From: XN24 sp964462675
Lineage (GTDB): Bacteria; Pseudomonadota; Gammaproteobacteria; Steroidobacterales; XN24
Length of the DNA: 64,000 nucleotides
Reading direction: 5' to 3'
Assembly (NCBI GenBank): GCA_964462675.1
Contig: CAYWYS010000005.1
Coordinates: forward strand, 1 to 64,000
Below are positions 1-6,716 of this stretch, piece after piece. Every line of letters starts with the position of its first letter. Position 1 is the first letter of the stretch. The position numbers and the translations under genes are program-made. The notes below the pieces were generated by a model. The model saw only the letters and a list, made by a program, of their open reading frames with translations, was not told the DNA's origin and made no database searches.

Positions 1-253
1 GCTGCCTCGACTGTGAAATCAACTCAATTTCACCCACACGACTTCCGGAAGAGCCGTAGATCAATAGGTATCCGCCCCTCTTGCCTCTCCCTGGCGCTGC
101 GACGCGGAGTTTCCTTATCCCGCCTGAGCCTCGGATCACAGACCCCGCATCGGGATCAGCAATCAGCTCCCGCTGCACCGCAGCGTATTCATCGTCGCTG
201 AGACACTCTTGGACCAAGCGGGTAAAGAGCTTCGTCTCAACGAAAGTGAACAT
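1..253 (-). CDS. RelE/HigB-family type II toxin, C-terminus beyond the window edge
   Basis: The frame opens with ATG at 253 and stays open to base 1, giving 84 residues. The N-terminus (MFTFVETKLFTRLV), the acidic LSDDEYAA turn and the basic block APGRGKRGGY are hallmarks of HigB-type ribosome-dependent mRNA interferases. The usual hydrophobic GEIWLL strand is present as GEIELI, so the end is somewhat divergent. The antitoxin would be expected beyond the left edge. The gene is the only one in its cassette part and has its own promoter just upstream. Family assignment is firm; whether the toxin is intact cannot be seen. Confidence 0.8.
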   Translation of the reverse strand, partial: MFTFVETKLFTRLVQECLSDDEYAAVQRELIADPDAGSVIRGSGGIRKLRVAAPGRGKRGGYLLIYGSSGSRVGEIELISQSRQ

Positions 254-259
254 TGTCTG

Positions 260-287
260 AGTATACGGCGGCGCCGTAGACCGTCAA
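260..287 (-). promoter_or_regulatory. Sigma70-type promoter of the HigB-like toxin cassette
   Basis: On the minus strand TTGACG (287-282) and TATACT (265-260) are separated by 16 bp. The -10 box ends six bases before the ATG at 253, so the transcript would start at or next to the start codon and be essentially leaderless. A cassette carrying its own promoter is typical of toxin-antitoxin cassettes, which must be expressed wherever they sit in the array. Confidence 0.65.
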
Positions 288-323
288 GGCCTTGGCTGGA
301 CGCGCAATGGGGCTGGAAGATGA

Positions 324-383
324 ATCTAACGACCAGAATCAGCCGCGTTGCGGAGCAACGTCGGCTGCAACCGGGGGTTATAC
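324..383 (-). other. attC recombination site (60 bp)
   Basis: Read on the minus strand it starts with GTATAAC (383-377) and ends with GTTAGAT (330-324). The inner arms GCAGCCG and CGGCTG pair with an extra G in the first arm, and a small hairpin (GTTGC/GCAAC) sits in the centre. The 3' half shares CGACCAGAATCAGCCGCG with the site at 944-1002, so the two belong to one attC lineage. It closes the cupin cassette. Confidence 0.82.
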
Positions 384-435
384 GGCCTGGTGGCGCCGCT
401 GCGAGAAAGCGCCGCCGGAACCTCGGCACGCCAAA

Positions 436-897
436 TCAGCGCCCTGACTGCTTCAGTTCGATCCGTAGGAGCCTGATCCTCTGCGTACTGCTCAGGTTCT
501 CGACGGAATGAGGGGCCTCTGGATCCTTCCACGTCGTCAGCGGCAATGGGAGAGGCCCATCCATCTCGCGGGTGTCGAGGATGACTTCACCGTCCGGGTT
601 GCGGTCAATAAAGTGACCCGCCTCCGTGATGTAGAGCACGCTGGGCCAACGGTGATGGTGCAAGTTCTCCAGCTCGCCCGGGGCGACGGTGACTTCGAGC
701 ACGCGCACTTGGTCGTTCTCCATGAGCACCGTGTGGTTCTCCGGCGCGGCGATGACTGCGTCCAGTTCGGGTGGCCAGTTGGCGGGGTCGCCTGTCTGGT
801 AGGGCAGGGGTTGCGCATCTTGGCCTTGTGCACTGGCGGCGGGCACTAGAACGAGCATCGTCAGGGTGAGTGGGAGTATCAGGTTGAAGCGAGTCAT
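436..897 (-). CDS. Exported cupin-domain protein in an integron cassette
   Basis: The protein is 153 residues long with a clear signal peptide (about residues 1-23: basic MTRFN start, hydrophobic LILPLTLTMLVLV core, AASA cleavage site). A small beta-barrel cupin domain follows, with the histidine cluster LHHHRWPS that normally holds a metal. The ATG at 897 is preferred over an upstream ATG at 993 because AGAGG lies a few bases before it and the signal peptide begins there; the upstream ATG also lies inside an attC site. The protein probably acts in the periplasm. The ligand is unknown; cupins range from sugar isomerases to dioxygenases and simple binding proteins. Confidence 0.75.
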   Translation of the reverse strand: MTRFNLILPLTLTMLVLVPAASAQGQDAQPLPYQTGDPANWPPELDAVIAAPENHTVLMENDQVRVLEVTVAPGELENLHHHRWPSVLYITEAGHFIDRNPDGEVILDTREMDGPLPLPLTTWKDPEAPHSVENLSSTQRIRLLRIELKQSGR

Positions 898-943
898 GGC
901 GTTACCTCTCGTGAGATTGGTTGATTGAGGGCGGCGGGAGGCC

Positions 944-1002
944 GTATAACGACCAGAATCAGCCGCGCGGTTCACCGCGTCGGCTGCATTCACTTGTTAG
1001 AA
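944..1002 (-). other. attC recombination site (59 bp)
   Basis: On the minus strand it runs from TTCTAAC (1002-996) to GTTATAC (950-944). The arms GAATGCAGCCG and CGGCTGATTC pair except for one extra G in the first arm, and a GCGGT/ACCGC hairpin fills the centre. The stop codon of brnA (990-992) lies inside the site, a common arrangement in cassettes. Confidence 0.85.
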
Positions 1003-1223
1003 GCCGTCTGCTCAAGACGCTCGGCCAACCAGACCTTGATGATCGATTGACGCGTCACGCCCAGTCGACTGGCCTCCTTGTCGAGGGACTCAATCATCCA
1101 AGTCGGGAAGTCGACATTCACTCTCTTTTGGACCTGCAGGGGCCGCCGCGCCTTAGACATATCCAGGACGGCGGTAATGTTCTTGCCGCTGTCGAAGTCG
1201 GCATCAAATTTCTTAGCTTTCAT
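990..1223 (-). CDS. brnA: BrnA-family antitoxin
   Basis: The protein has 77 residues starting at the ATG at 1223 (MKAKKFDADF). BrnA antitoxins neutralise the BrnT ribonuclease and repress their own operon through a C-terminal ribbon-helix-helix domain. The sequence shows the RVNVDFPTWMIESLDKEA strand-helix and the LGVTRQSIIKVWLAERL helix typical of that fold. It overlaps the end of brnT by 11 bp, so the toxin is translated first, the usual order for this family. The stop codon lies in the attC site. A longer frame begins at 1328, but it runs inside brnT and lacks family support. Confidence 0.85.
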   Translation of the reverse strand: MKAKKFDADFDSGKNITAVLDMSKARRPLQVQKRVNVDFPTWMIESLDKEASRLGVTRQSIIKVWLAERLEQTASNK

Positions 1224-1476
1224 AAATCGCCACCTCTTCGGAGCGAGAACGGCGGACGGAGATAAGTCGGATGTTTTCGCTGCGGTACGTGACGACGGCT
1301 GACCAATGCTTTCCGTCGATACGCCCAATCACCAGAAACCGCGGTTCATCAACCGTCAAAGCCGGGATCTCGATCAAGTCCGGATCATTCCAGATCGCCT
1401 GCGCTTGGACGAAGTCGATCCCGTGCTTTTCGCGGTTTGCACGGCTCTTCCCCTCGTCATACTCAAACGCCAGCAT
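1213..1476 (-). CDS. brnT: BrnT-family toxin (RelE-fold ribonuclease)
   Basis: The protein has 87 residues and opens with the diagnostic EYDEGKSRANREKHGIDF segment, followed by the DEPRFLVIGRIDGKHWSAVV strand and the IRLISVRRSRSEEVAIYE tail. This is the BrnT layout (DUF497), a RelE-fold ribonuclease that arrests translation. It is the first gene of its cassette, preceded directly by an inverted repeat likely to be the autoregulatory operator, and followed by brnA. No internal damage is visible, so the module looks functional. Confidence 0.88.
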   Translation of the reverse strand: MLAFEYDEGKSRANREKHGIDFVQAQAIWNDPDLIEIPALTVDEPRFLVIGRIDGKHWSAVVTYRSENIRLISVRRSRSEEVAIYES

Positions 1477-1493
1477 GGTATAAAAACTATACC
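1477..1493 (-). promoter_or_regulatory. Inverted repeat abutting the brnT start, probable operator and -10 region
   Basis: GGTATA and TATACC form a perfect 6-bp inverted repeat with a 5-bp centre, ending at the base before the brnT ATG. On the minus strand it contains TATAGT, a plausible -10 box; TTGCGA lies 15 bp upstream. BrnA proteins bind palindromes at their own promoter, so this is the best operator candidate. Because it overlaps the ribosome entry region there is no Shine-Dalgarno sequence. Confidence 0.5.
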
Positions 1494-1539
1494 ATTACGG
1501 CTCGGCTCGCAAGCGCCGGCGATAGCCTGCCCGGGAGGC

Positions 1540-1638
1540 TTCTAACGCCGAGCTCAGTGGCGCGCGGCGATGGCGCGCATTGTGCTCTTTGCACAATGCG
1601 TGACATTGCCGTGCGTCCACTGCAGCGACGTGTTATGC
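1540..1638 (-). other. attC recombination site (99 bp)
   Basis: On the minus strand it begins with GCATAAC (1638-1632) and ends with GTTAGAA (1546-1540). The arms GCTGCAGTGG and CCACTGAGC pair with one extra G in the first arm, and the longer centre holds a strong CATTGTGC/GCACAATG hairpin. The TAA stop of the upstream cassette gene (1633-1635) lies in the first heptamer. Confidence 0.82.
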
Positions 1639-2409
1639 GGCACTTGCGGGCTCATGAACATCCACCATGCTCGGAATAAAGATGATCTCCTTACCAAAGG
1701 CAGGGACTACTTGATCGCCCAAAAACGCGAAGGCGACCCAGTCTTGTTCTCTTGGACCGTCGAAGTACAGCGTCTCAACGGAAGCCCCAACCATAGCAGG
1801 ATCGACAAAGCGCCCGGAGACAAACTGCTGCCCCAAAGCTCTCAGCAGGGCAATGACACTCTTTACCGTTTGAATTGCTTCGACAGGGTCCATCGTATCG
1901 CTACCCAGCAAGCGTTCGGTGAGCAGCGGCGCAACATCGTCCAGCTCCTTTGCACGGTTAGCGTTATGAACGCTCATACGCCACGCATCTGCGATCGACC
2001 GCCCATTCGCTGGGAGCAGGCCGGATATCTCGGGAATTTGGTCTGCGTTAGATCGCCAGCGTGTCCATTCCTCGCCTTGAACAAGCATGGCACCGAATTT
2101 CCTTATCGCATAGCTTGCCTCATACTGGCTGCGCTCCCATTCATCGGGGTCGTCGAGCTGCGGTGCCGTTAGCAATACCGAATCGGCCACACGACCGACA
2201 TGAGCGTAACCCCCAGCTTGACAACCGACGTGCCCGCACGCATCACAGAGCAGTAGCTGGACAGGATTCTCGGTCCAATCTACCCAGCCGAGCGCATTTG
2301 ATATCTCTACGTCTGCGCACTTGACGCGGATCCAACTTGGGTTCGGTTGTGCGGATGATGAGAAATTCGGCATCCACGACTCAAGCAATGTGTTTCGGCA
2401 AAGGATCAT
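1633..2409 (-). CDS. Cassette-encoded protein of unknown function with a C-x2-C-G-x3-C motif
   Basis: This 258-residue protein is not recognised. No signal peptide or membrane segment is visible. Residues 55-63 read CDACGHVGC and are followed by QAGGYAHVGR, a knuckle-like motif that could bind zinc. A block around residues 88-120 (DPDEWERSQYEASYAIRKFG) is charged and probably helical, and the rest looks like an alpha/beta globular domain. The ATG at 2409 is preferred because GAGG sits about ten bases upstream; an ATG at 2373 is possible. It is alone in its cassette and its stop overlaps the attC site. Any function, for example defence or immunity, would be a guess. Confidence 0.7.
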   Translation of the reverse strand: MILCRNTLLESWMPNFSSSAQPNPSWIRVKCADVEISNALGWVDWTENPVQLLLCDACGHVGCQAGGYAHVGRVADSVLLTAPQLDDPDEWERSQYEASYAIRKFGAMLVQGEEWTRWRSNADQIPEISGLLPANGRSIADAWRMSVHNANRAKELDDVAPLLTERLLGSDTMDPVEAIQTVKSVIALLRALGQQFVSGRFVDPAMVGASVETLYFDGPREQDWVAFAFLGDQVVPAFGKEIIFIPSMVDVHEPASAA

Positions 2410-2471
2410 TCCGCAGACCTCAACGAAAACTCTCCGAGATTGCGCGCCCGAGCACCCGCGCCGAACGTGCC

Positions 2472-2533
2472 GTATAACGCCAGGTTAACCGGCGCCGGCG
2501 GAGCCGGCGTCCGTGTTCAACCGCGAGTTAGAT
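2472..2533 (-). other. attC recombination site (62 bp)
   Basis: On the minus strand it runs from ATCTAAC (2533-2527) to GTTATAC (2478-2472). The arms GGTTGAAC and GTTAACC pair with one extra G in the first arm, and the centre is a GCCGGC-rich hairpin. It starts one base after the ParE stop codon and closes that cassette. Confidence 0.85.
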
Positions 2534-2534
2534 T

Positions 2535-2828
2535 TCATTGAACCCTCGAGCGCCAATACTCAGGTGCACGGTGAAGGTGCGCGACAGCAATGACGAGGAT
2601 CTCGGCTTCAGTCGCCGCGTAGATAAAGCCATACGGAAACCGGCTCATCTGACACCGTCGGATTGTTGCCGATAAAGGCTGCCACGCCTCGGGGAAAATC
2701 GTGATGCGCTTGATCGTCTCCCGCGCCTCGTCCCGAAACTCCTCTCCAAGTTGAGGTCGCTGAGCGCTGTAGTACCGAACCGCATCCTTGAGCTCCCGCC
2801 GAGCGGGAGTAAGAATCCGTACCCTCAA
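2535..2828 (-). CDS. parE: ParE-family toxin (RelE/ParE superfamily)
   Basis: The 97-residue protein shows the ParE pattern: N-terminal ILTPARRELKDAVRYY helix, RPQLGEEFRDEARETIKRI helix, the WQPLSATIRRCQMSRFPYGFIY strand region and the closing VIAVAHLHRAPEYWRSR. ParE toxins poison DNA gyrase, whereas RelE relatives cut mRNA; the C-terminal arrangement favours ParE. The start overlaps the antitoxin stop by four bases, so the two are translationally coupled. The gene ends right at the attC site. Confidence 0.85.
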   Translation of the reverse strand: MRVRILTPARRELKDAVRYYSAQRPQLGEEFRDEARETIKRITIFPEAWQPLSATIRRCQMSRFPYGFIYAATEAEILVIAVAHLHRAPEYWRSRVQ

Positions 2829-3049
2829 GTACGGTCGCCAAGCTCGCGAAAGACTTCATCAGCGTCCACCGCGTCGAGCTCCCCTGATTGATACGCCGAG
2901 AGGCGATCCTCGGCCTCCCTGAGCCATTCAGCATCTAGAGCAGGATCCGGTTTATCTAGACTCGAAATGAGCGTCTCGACCAGTGCTGCCCGGTCGTTTG
3001 CGGGAAGCTTCAGTGCTTGATCCATAACCGTTTTTGCAGAAGTGCTCAT
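2825..3049 (-). CDS. Addiction-module antitoxin (Unstab_antitox / TIGR02574 type)
   Basis: The 74-residue acidic protein has the family layout: a short N-terminal helix, the signature LPANDRAALVETLISSLD and a C-terminal EDRLSAYQSGELDAVDADEVF segment that wraps the toxin. This type is habitually encoded just before a ParE/RelE-like toxin, as here. A GGGGGAG ribosome site precedes the ATG at 3049. It is the first gene of the cassette next to the conserved chromosome; upstream is a lone integron core site. Confidence 0.85.
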   Translation of the reverse strand: MSTSAKTVMDQALKLPANDRAALVETLISSLDKPDPALDAEWLREAEDRLSAYQSGELDAVDADEVFRELGDRT

Positions 3050-3100
3050 CGTCGATGCTCCCCCAGTCTTGGTCAGAATCTACCAGCGATCGCACCAGAA

Positions 3101-3107
3101 ATCTAAC
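3101..3107 (-). other. Lone integron core site bounding the first cassette
   Basis: On the minus strand the heptamer reads GTTAGAT, matching GTTRRRY and identical to the core that ends the attC at 324-383. It lies 51 bp upstream of the antitoxin ATG, where the insertion point of the first cassette is expected. No partner heptamer or paired arm can be found in 3108-3246, so it may be the core of an attI site or a truncated attC. That 139-bp stretch otherwise shows nothing recognisable. Confidence 0.5.
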
Positions 3108-3246
3108 TAAAAATATCCGGATCAACAGCAGGAAGGTAATACGGCAAAACGGTCACATAGCATCTTCGACCTGATCGTAAGTATTTGTTTCGCATCACCA
3201 GAGCTCTTGATATGCCACAGCGACCGCCGTCAACGCTATGCGGACG

Positions 3247-4212
3247 CTACAGCCCGGCGGCGTCCAGCGCCTTTTCGAGCGCCGGCAGGATCTGGAACAG
3301 GTCGCCGACCAGCCCGAGGTCGGCAGCCTCGAAGATCGGCGCGTCGCCATCCTTGTTGATTGCGACGATGCAGCCGGCGTCCTTGATCCCGGTCATGTGC
3401 TGGATCGCGCCCGAGATGCCGATCGCGAAATAGACGTCGGGTGCGATGATCTTGCCGGTCTGACCCACCTGCATGTCGTTCGGCACATAGCCGGCGTCGA
3501 CGGCCGCGCGGCTCGCGCCGACTGCGGCGCCAAGCTTGTCAGCGAGACGGAAGATGATCTCGAAGTTTTCCTTGCTGCCGACCCCGCGGCCACCGGCGAC
3601 GACGCGCGAGGCGCTCTGCAGGTCGGGGCGGTCGTTGCCGCCCGAGTCGGCGAGCCCGATGTAGCGGCTATGCGTCGGCAGCGCGGCATCGACCGATGCC
3701 GCGATGACCTGCGCCCCGGCGCCTTCGCCGACGGCCTGGAACGACGCGATGCGCACGGTCGCCAGCACCGGAATGCCCTCCGGCACCTTGACGGTCGTGA
3801 TGACATTGCCGGCGTAGATCGGCCGCTTGAAGGTGCGGGCATCGACGACCTCCATCAAGTCGGAGACCTGCGGCACGCCGAGCAGCGCGGCGACACGCGG
3901 CAACACGTCCTTGCCGAAGGTCGTGGAGGGCGCCAGCACGTAGTCATAGCCGCCCTCGTGCTCGGCGGCCAGCTTCGCGATCTGCGGGGCGAGCACCGCG
4001 GCCAGCGGCACGTTATTGGCGGGATTGCTGACGGACAGCACCCGCGCGACGCCGTCGAGCTTGGCAGCCGCGGTGCACGCCGCATCGCCATCGGGCGCGT
4101 GGAACACGGCCACGTGTACCTCGCCGAGCTGGCGGGCGCAGGCCACCGAGCGCGCAATGCCGGTGTTCAACGTCTTGCCGTCGTGATCGGCGATCAACAG
4201 TACCCGGCTCAT
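3247..4212 (-). CDS. etfA: Electron transfer flavoprotein alpha subunit
   Basis: The 321-residue protein is the FAD-binding subunit that takes electrons from acyl-CoA dehydrogenases. The C-terminal FAD domain is complete: VVAGGRGVGSKENF, the P.DVYFAIGISGAIQHMTGI loop and IVAINKDGDAPIFEAADLGLVGD. ATG at 4212 is chosen because it overlaps the etfB stop (ATGA) and begins the normal MSRVLLIADHDG N-terminus; the frame remains open upstream only inside etfB. It is the last gene of the leucine operon, so its level should follow that of isovaleryl-CoA dehydrogenase. Confidence 0.95.
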   Translation of the reverse strand: MSRVLLIADHDGKTLNTGIARSVACARQLGEVHVAVFHAPDGDAACTAAAKLDGVARVLSVSNPANNVPLAAVLAPQIAKLAAEHEGGYDYVLAPSTTFGKDVLPRVAALLGVPQVSDLMEVVDARTFKRPIYAGNVITTVKVPEGIPVLATVRIASFQAVGEGAGAQVIAASVDAALPTHSRYIGLADSGGNDRPDLQSASRVVAGGRGVGSKENFEIIFRLADKLGAAVGASRAAVDAGYVPNDMQVGQTGKIIAPDVYFAIGISGAIQHMTGIKDAGCIVAINKDGDAPIFEAADLGLVGDLFQILPALEKALDAAGL

Positions 4213-4958
4213 GACAGCACTCCCTTGTCTTTCAGCGCCTTGACCAGCGCTTCCACGGAATCCACCTTGGTGCCGCCCTGGCGCTTTGGCGGCGGCTCGT
4301 GCAGCGTGGCCTCGAGGCGCGGTGGCAGCTCGATGCCGAGTTCTGCGAAGGGCTTGATGTCGAGCGGCTTGCGCTTGGCCTTCATGATGTCCGGCATCTT
4401 CACGAAGCGCGCCTCGTTCAGCCGCAGGTCCACGGTGATCACGGCCGGCAGCTCGACTTCGATGTTCTCCAAGCCGGCGTCCACTTCGCGCGTCGCCCGG
4501 GCGATGCCGTCGACGAACACGAGCTTCGACACGAAGGTGGCCTGCGGCCTGTCCCACAGCGCGGCCAGCATCTGGCCGACCTGGTTGGCGTCATCGTCGA
4601 TCGCCTGCTTGCCGAGCAGCACGAGGCCGGGATCTTCCGCCTTGACGACCTCGAGCAGCGCGCGCGCCGCGGCGAGCGGCTGTATTTCCTCGTCGGCCTG
4701 GTAGAGGATCGCGCGGTCGGCGCCCATCGCCAGCGCGGTGCGCAGCTGTTGCTGCGCGGCCTCCGGGCCGATCGAGACGACGACGACCTCGGCTGCGTCG
4801 CCGCGTTCCTTCATGCGCAGGGCTTCCTCGACGGCGATCTCGTCGAAGGGGTTGATGCTCATTTTCACGCCGTCCTTGACCACGCCGGTGCCGTCGCGGT
4901 TGACCTGCACCCGGACGTTGTAGTCGATGACGCGCTTGATGCCGACCAGGATTCTCAT
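4209..4958 (-). CDS. etfB: Electron transfer flavoprotein beta subunit
   Basis: The 249-residue protein carries the AMP-binding fold of ETF beta: N-terminal MRILVGIKRVIDYNVRV, SINPFDEIAVEEALRMKE and the recognition loop LARALLEV-like helix before GKQAIDDDANQVGQMLA. The beta subunit docks the dehydrogenase and, with EtfA, passes electrons to ETF-ubiquinone oxidoreductase encoded 42 bp upstream. Full length for the family. The 4-bp overlap with etfA suggests translational coupling and equal stoichiometry. Confidence 0.95.
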   Translation of the reverse strand: MRILVGIKRVIDYNVRVQVNRDGTGVVKDGVKMSINPFDEIAVEEALRMKERGDAAEVVVVSIGPEAAQQQLRTALAMGADRAILYQADEEIQPLAAARALLEVVKAEDPGLVLLGKQAIDDDANQVGQMLAALWDRPQATFVSKLVFVDGIARATREVDAGLENIEVELPAVITVDLRLNEARFVKMPDIMKAKRKPLDIKPFAELGIELPPRLEATLHEPPPKRQGGTKVDSVEALVKALKDKGVLS

Positions 4959-5000
4959 CTCATCTCCTCGTGGTCCGCCCGGCCGAAACGCCGGGGGAGC

Positions 5001-6662
5001 TCACATTGTCTGGTAATTCGGTCCGCTGCCGCCCTCGGGCGTGACCCAGTCGATGATCTGGTACGGGTCCTTGATGTCGCAGGCCTTGCAGTGCACGCAG
5101 TTGGAGGCGTTGATCTGCAGGCGCCGGCCGCCTGTACTGTCGTCGACCATTTCGTAGACGCCGACCGGGCAGAAGCGGGTGCAGGGGTTGCCGAACTCCT
5201 CGGCGCAACGCGTCGCGCAAATCGAGGTGTCGGCGACGCGCAGGTGGACCGGCTGGCTCTCCTCGTGCGCGGTGTTCGCGAAATACACGCTCGCGAGCCG
5301 GTCGCGCGGCGGCAGCGTGCGTTCCGCGTGCCAGTTCGCCGTCATCGCGGCCTGCCCGTCGTGGGCCCGGGCCGTGGCGAGGCTGTCGAGGCTGTCCCAG
5401 TCGGCATGCGTCTTGAGCGTCCACGGGCTGCGCCCGCCGAGCACGGTCTCGAGCGCGGCATTGGCCATGCCGAGCCACAGCCCGCGATGGAAGCCCGGCC
5501 TGATGTTGCGCACCTTGTGCAGTTCGCGGCCGGCGGGCGAGGCGCGAAAAACCGCATCGTAGCCGGCGGGCGAGCCGGTGGCCGCGAGATGCGCGGCCGC
5601 GAGCATTCCGGAGCGGAGCGCCTGGTGGACGCCCTTGATCTTCGGCACGTTCAGCGTGCCAGCGGCGTCACCGATCAACAGCGCGCCAGGCATGTCCATC
5701 TTCGGCAGCGCCTGCAGGCCGCCCTCGATGATCGTGCGTGCGCCGGCGGCGATGATCTCGCCGCCGTCGAGCAGCCGGTGCATGTCCGGATGATGCTTGA
5801 ATTGCTGGAAAGCCTCGAACGGCGAGAAGCGCGGGTCGGCGTAGTCGAGGCCGACGACGTAACCGATGTACACGCGGTCCTCGTCGAGGTGGTACAGGAA
5901 GCTGCCGCCGTAGGTGGCGTTGTCGAGCGGCCAGCCGACTGTGTGCTGGATCAGTCCCGGCGTCGCGCGGCCGGCGGGCAGCTGCCAGAGTTCCTTGAAG
6001 CCCAGGCCGTAGGTCTGCGGCGCGGCGTCGCGGTCGAGTTGGAATCGCCGGATCAGCTCTTTCGACAGGCTGCCGCGGCAGCCTTCCGCCAGGATCGTCG
6101 TGCCGGCATGGATGTCGACGCCGGGCACGAAATTGTCGCCGGGCTTGCCGTCCGGCGTGCCGTCGGCCTCCACACCCATGTCGCCGCAGCGCACGCCGAT
6201 GACGCGCGCCGCGGCGCCGTCACCCTTGATGAGCGGATGGCGTCCCGGGAAGCCCGGAAATACCTCTACGCCGAGCGACTCGGCGTGCGCAGCGAGTTGC
6301 TTGCACAGCTCGCCCAGCGAGACGATGAAATTGCCGGCATTGTGCATCTGTGGCGGTGTCGGCAGCCGGTACGAGCGCGTCTTGGTGAACAGCCGGAAGT
6401 CGTCGCGTCCGGCCGGCACGCAGATGGCCGGTGGATTGTCACGCCACGCGGGCATCAGCTCGTCGAGCGGGCCAGGTTCCATCACGCAGCCCGACAAGAT
6501 GTGCGCTCCGGTATCCGACCCCTTTTCCAGCAGGCAGACGCTGGCGTCGGGCAGCTGTTCCTTCAACCGGATCGCGCAGGCGAGACCGGCAGGTCCGCCG
6601 CCGACGATCGCGAAGTCATATTCCATGACGTCGCGCTCGATGCCGTCGTCTTGCTCGCTCAT
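5001..6662 (-). CDS. Electron transfer flavoprotein-ubiquinone oxidoreductase
   Basis: The 553-residue protein oxidises ETF and reduces ubiquinone at the inner membrane. Residues 16-35 form the FAD-binding strand (DFAIVGGGPAGLACAIRL). The middle holds the quinone-binding region with the TYGLGFKELWQ and HTVGWPLD segments. The C-terminal quarter is a ferredoxin domain with CATRCAEEFGNPCTRFCP and NCVHCKACDIKDP, giving the 4Fe-4S cluster. Length and domain order match the family. An internal ATG at 6626 could also start the protein. It joins leucine oxidation to the respiratory chain inside one operon. Confidence 0.95.
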   Translation of the reverse strand: MSEQDDGIERDVMEYDFAIVGGGPAGLACAIRLKEQLPDASVCLLEKGSDTGAHILSGCVMEPGPLDELMPAWRDNPPAICVPAGRDDFRLFTKTRSYRLPTPPQMHNAGNFIVSLGELCKQLAAHAESLGVEVFPGFPGRHPLIKGDGAAARVIGVRCGDMGVEADGTPDGKPGDNFVPGVDIHAGTTILAEGCRGSLSKELIRRFQLDRDAAPQTYGLGFKELWQLPAGRATPGLIQHTVGWPLDNATYGGSFLYHLDEDRVYIGYVVGLDYADPRFSPFEAFQQFKHHPDMHRLLDGGEIIAAGARTIIEGGLQALPKMDMPGALLIGDAAGTLNVPKIKGVHQALRSGMLAAAHLAATGSPAGYDAVFRASPAGRELHKVRNIRPGFHRGLWLGMANAALETVLGGRSPWTLKTHADWDSLDSLATARAHDGQAAMTANWHAERTLPPRDRLASVYFANTAHEESQPVHLRVADTSICATRCAEEFGNPCTRFCPVGVYEMVDDSTGGRRLQINASNCVHCKACDIKDPYQIIDWVTPEGGSGPNYQTM

Positions 6663-6716
6663 CGGCGTCTCGCTTGCGGGTTCGGGGCAGGCTGCAATTT
6701 TACCTTAGCCATCCGC

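Larger units (their letters stand above)
1..3107 (-). mobile_element. Integron gene-cassette array without a visible integrase
   Basis: Four imperfect palindromes of 59-99 bp separate short minus-strand genes. Each is bounded by an RYYYAAC-like and a GTTRRRY-like heptamer. In every one the first inner arm carries one extra G relative to the second when read on the minus strand, which is the asymmetry that orients attC sites. Using G|TT cut points, the complete cassettes are about 330-949, 950-1545, 1546-2477 and 2478-3106; a fifth runs off the left edge. No intI gene lies to the right, where etfA begins after 139 bp. It may be an orphan cassette cluster or an integron that lost its integrase; the left side is outside the window. 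Confidence 0.85.

Noticed and set aside
324..2533. CRISPR array made of the repeated palindromes
   Set aside because: Repeats are unequal in length, hundreds of bases apart and separated by genes; they fit attC sites, not CRISPR repeats.
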